In this document: positions 6,213 to 7,486 of the stretch, one piece after another
Layout: each line of letters opens with the position of its first letter
How positions within the stretch are numbered: position 1 is the stretch's first letter
Origin: Verrucomicrobiota bacterium
Lineage (GTDB): Bacteria > Verrucomicrobiota > Verrucomicrobiia > Opitutales > UBA2995
Length of the DNA stretch: 7,486 nt
NCBI GenBank assembly: GCA_027297085.1
Contig: JAPUIL010000114.1
Coordinates: forward strand, 1-7,486
Direction: 5' to 3'
The notes under the pieces: model-generated
Database searches by the model: none
Seen by the model: only the letters and a program-made list of their open reading frames with translations
What the model was told of the DNA's origin: nothing
Position numbers and translations under genes: made by a program

Positions 6213-6851
6213 ATGAACTTCGCATTCCTAGCCTTTAACGACTTAGAAGAACTAGACCTCATCGGTCCTTGGGAACTGCTGGCCGGTGGCCTTAAAACAA
6301 AAGGGAAAATCGAGGAGGCTTTCATCGTCGCAGAATCGACAGAGACCATCAACTGCTCAAAGGGACTAAAATTGGTTCCTCACTACACATTCGAGTCGTG
6401 CCCAGATTTTGACTACATCCTCGTGCCTGGTGGCTGGGGAACGAGAAGGGAAGTAAACAATCCTTCTCTAATTCATTTCCTCTCGGAACGAGTGAAGACT
6501 TGCAAAGTTGTATTGTCGGTTTGCACGGGAGCTTTTCTCTTAGCCAAGATCGGACTACTCAAAGGGAAACGTGCAACGACGCATTGGGGATCCCTAGATC
6601 GACTTCGAGCCATGGAAGATATCGAGGTGGTCGAGGAACGCTTTGTTCGAGATGGCAGCGTCTGGTCCTCCGCCGGTATTTCCGCGGGTATTGACCTATC
6701 CTTGGAATTTTTCAAAGAGCAATTTGGTGAGGACATCGCAGAAAAGATTCAGTTCGAAACAGAATATTATCCGTTGGGCGCAATTTACGGAAATCCGGAG
6801 GAGAATCAGGAAGCTCCAAGGTATTTGAGATTCGACAAAAAAGAGACTTAA
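6213..6851 (+). CDS. DJ-1/PfpI family protein, isonitrile-hydratase-like
   Basis: This 212-residue protein has the flavodoxin-like fold of the DJ-1/PfpI (class I glutamine amidotransferase-like) superfamily. Markers are an N-terminal strand with ELDLIGPWE (13-21), the YILVPGG strand (68-74), the nucleophile elbow LSVCTGAFLLA (101-111) with Cys104, the following KGKRATTHWGSLDRL (117-131) with His124, and SSAGISAGIDLSL (152-164). The DxxGP segment plus Cys in SVCTGA and the THW segment resemble isonitrile hydratases (InhA type) and the ligand-binding halves of GATase1-like AraC regulators. There is no DNA-binding domain here. Asp15 and Cys104 are the likely active residues. The ATG at 6213 is chosen because homologues start at this strand. 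The frame is open upstream to 6072 but that stretch is not homologous-looking. The leader (atcaacaa) has no Shine-Dalgarno motif. Possible roles: hydration of an isonitrile, glyoxalase or chaperone-like stress function; substrate unknown. Confidence 0.88.
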   Translation: MNFAFLAFNDLEELDLIGPWELLAGGLKTKGKIEEAFIVAESTETINCSKGLKLVPHYTFESCPDFDYILVPGGWGTRREVNNPSLIHFLSERVKTCKVVLSVCTGAFLLAKIGLLKGKRATTHWGSLDRLRAMEDIEVVEERFVRDGSVWSSAGISAGIDLSLEFFKEQFGEDIAEKIQFETEYYPLGAIYGNPEENQEAPRYLRFDKKET

Positions 6852-6926
6852 AACTTGTCCAATAATTACGTCTTCCCTACTATTTTCAATTTCTACTCGT
6901 TTCAGAAAAATCCACCAAAAACTCAC

Positions 6927-7486
6927 ATGCTCACACAACTACTCATCCTAACCGCCCTACTCGCTATGACCTTCGGCTGCACTCCAAAATCCGATTTCGA
7001 TTCCGCATCATCAGATGCTACTCTGCTCCGTCATGTGGTGTTGTTTAAATTCAAAGACGAAGCTTCGGAGGCACAGGTAAATGCTATCGTTGAGGCATTC
7101 GGAAATCTTCCATCCAAGATTCCTTCAGTCGTGGAATACCAGTGGGGAACCGATGTGAGCATTGAAGGCAAGGCCAACGGATTTACTCATTGCTTCCTGG
7201 TTACTTTTGCCAACGAAGCAGGTCGTGATGTCTACTTACCTCATACGGCTCATAAGGAATTTGTGGAATTGCTCCTGCCTTCCCTGGATAAAGGAACCGT
7301 TGTGGATTTTTTCGCAACCGATTCTCAAGGTGTTTCTAATACAGAAGGCAAGCTTCGGCACGTGGTATTGTTTGATTTCAAAGAAGGCACCACGGAGGAA
7401 TCGTTGAAGGCCATTGAGACCAAGTTCACCTCTCTGCCCGGCGATATTCCAGAAATTGCCGCTTATGAATGGGGAACAGACAACAG
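6927..7486 (+). CDS. Probable lipoprotein with tandem Dabb (stress-responsive A/B barrel) domains, 3' end outside window
   Basis: An open frame starts at ATG 6927 and runs off the window after 186 complete codons. Residues 1-18 form a short signal peptide (hydrophobic LLILTALLAM) ending in FGC, with Cys18 as the likely lipidated residue. The lipobox is atypical (Thr at -3, Phe at -2), so lipidation is probable, not certain. A short acidic linker follows. The first Dabb-type ferredoxin-like domain runs from LRHVVLFKFK (34) through VVEYQWGTD (68), HCFLVTF (88) and PHTAHKEF (105) to VVDFF (125). A second copy starts at LRHVVLFDFK (143) and reaches YEWGTD (180) before the edge, with a 109-residue period. 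Dabb domains form alpha/beta barrels usually by dimerising; two in one chain could form one barrel. Family function is mostly unknown, with olivetolic acid cyclase as one characterised member. It lies 75 bases after the DJ-1-type gene and may share its transcript. Confidence 0.87.
   Translation, partial: MLTQLLILTALLAMTFGCTPKSDFDSASSDATLLRHVVLFKFKDEASEAQVNAIVEAFGNLPSKIPSVVEYQWGTDVSIEGKANGFTHCFLVTFANEAGRDVYLPHTAHKEFVELLLPSLDKGTVVDFFATDSQGVSNTEGKLRHVVLFDFKEGTTEESLKAIETKFTSLPGDIPEIAAYEWGTDN

Overview
The window is bacterial and holds the end of a nonribosomal peptide synthetase (NRPS) locus followed by a looser stretch of small genes, gene relics and palindromic repeats. Every gene I can support is on the + strand. 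Base composition is balanced to slightly AT-rich, and start codons are mostly preceded by A-rich leaders rather than clear Shine-Dalgarno motifs. A fragment with the motif DRWGTPLFFH resembles a family I remember as common in Verrucomicrobiota, and the Dabb-type lipoprotein would also fit that phylum. This placement is from memory and tentative.

Region 1 (1-4016): the C-terminal part of a condensation-domain protein (5' end outside the window), then after 18 bases and in the same frame a 1027-residue NRPS subunit. That subunit reads: half condensation domain (C-terminal lobe only), adenylation (A), thiolation (T), thioesterase (TE). The catalytic residues of A, T and TE are present. However, the A domain lacks the Asp (position 235 in GrsA numbering) that binds the alpha-amino group of amino acid substrates. 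The TE is shortened at its start and carries a 24-base near-copy of a T-domain segment. The subunit probably loads or extends with a non-standard acid and releases the product.

Region 2 (4017-5020): two unrecognised reading frames, the first ending inside a roughly 110-base extended palindrome that looks like a dispersed repeat or MITE-like insertion. The second has a stop followed by 17 more plausible in-frame codons. Both look like decaying or interrupted genes.

Region 3 (5021-6212): an intact single-domain cupin, then a gene relic, then a cluster of palindromes: two identical 20-base hairpins in direct orientation exactly 210 bases apart, with a long inverted repeat between them whose arms have the GTAG-plus-hairpin form of REP elements. 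A further short relic lies between the last hairpin and the next gene.

Region 4 (6213-7486): an intact DJ-1/PfpI-family protein resembling isonitrile hydratases, and the start of a probable lipoprotein with two tandem Dabb (stress-responsive alpha/beta barrel) domains, cut off by the window edge.

The NRPS genes clearly work together. The cupin, DJ-1 and Dabb genes are small enzyme-like or stress-type proteins with separate leaders, and nothing in the sequence ties them to the NRPS product.
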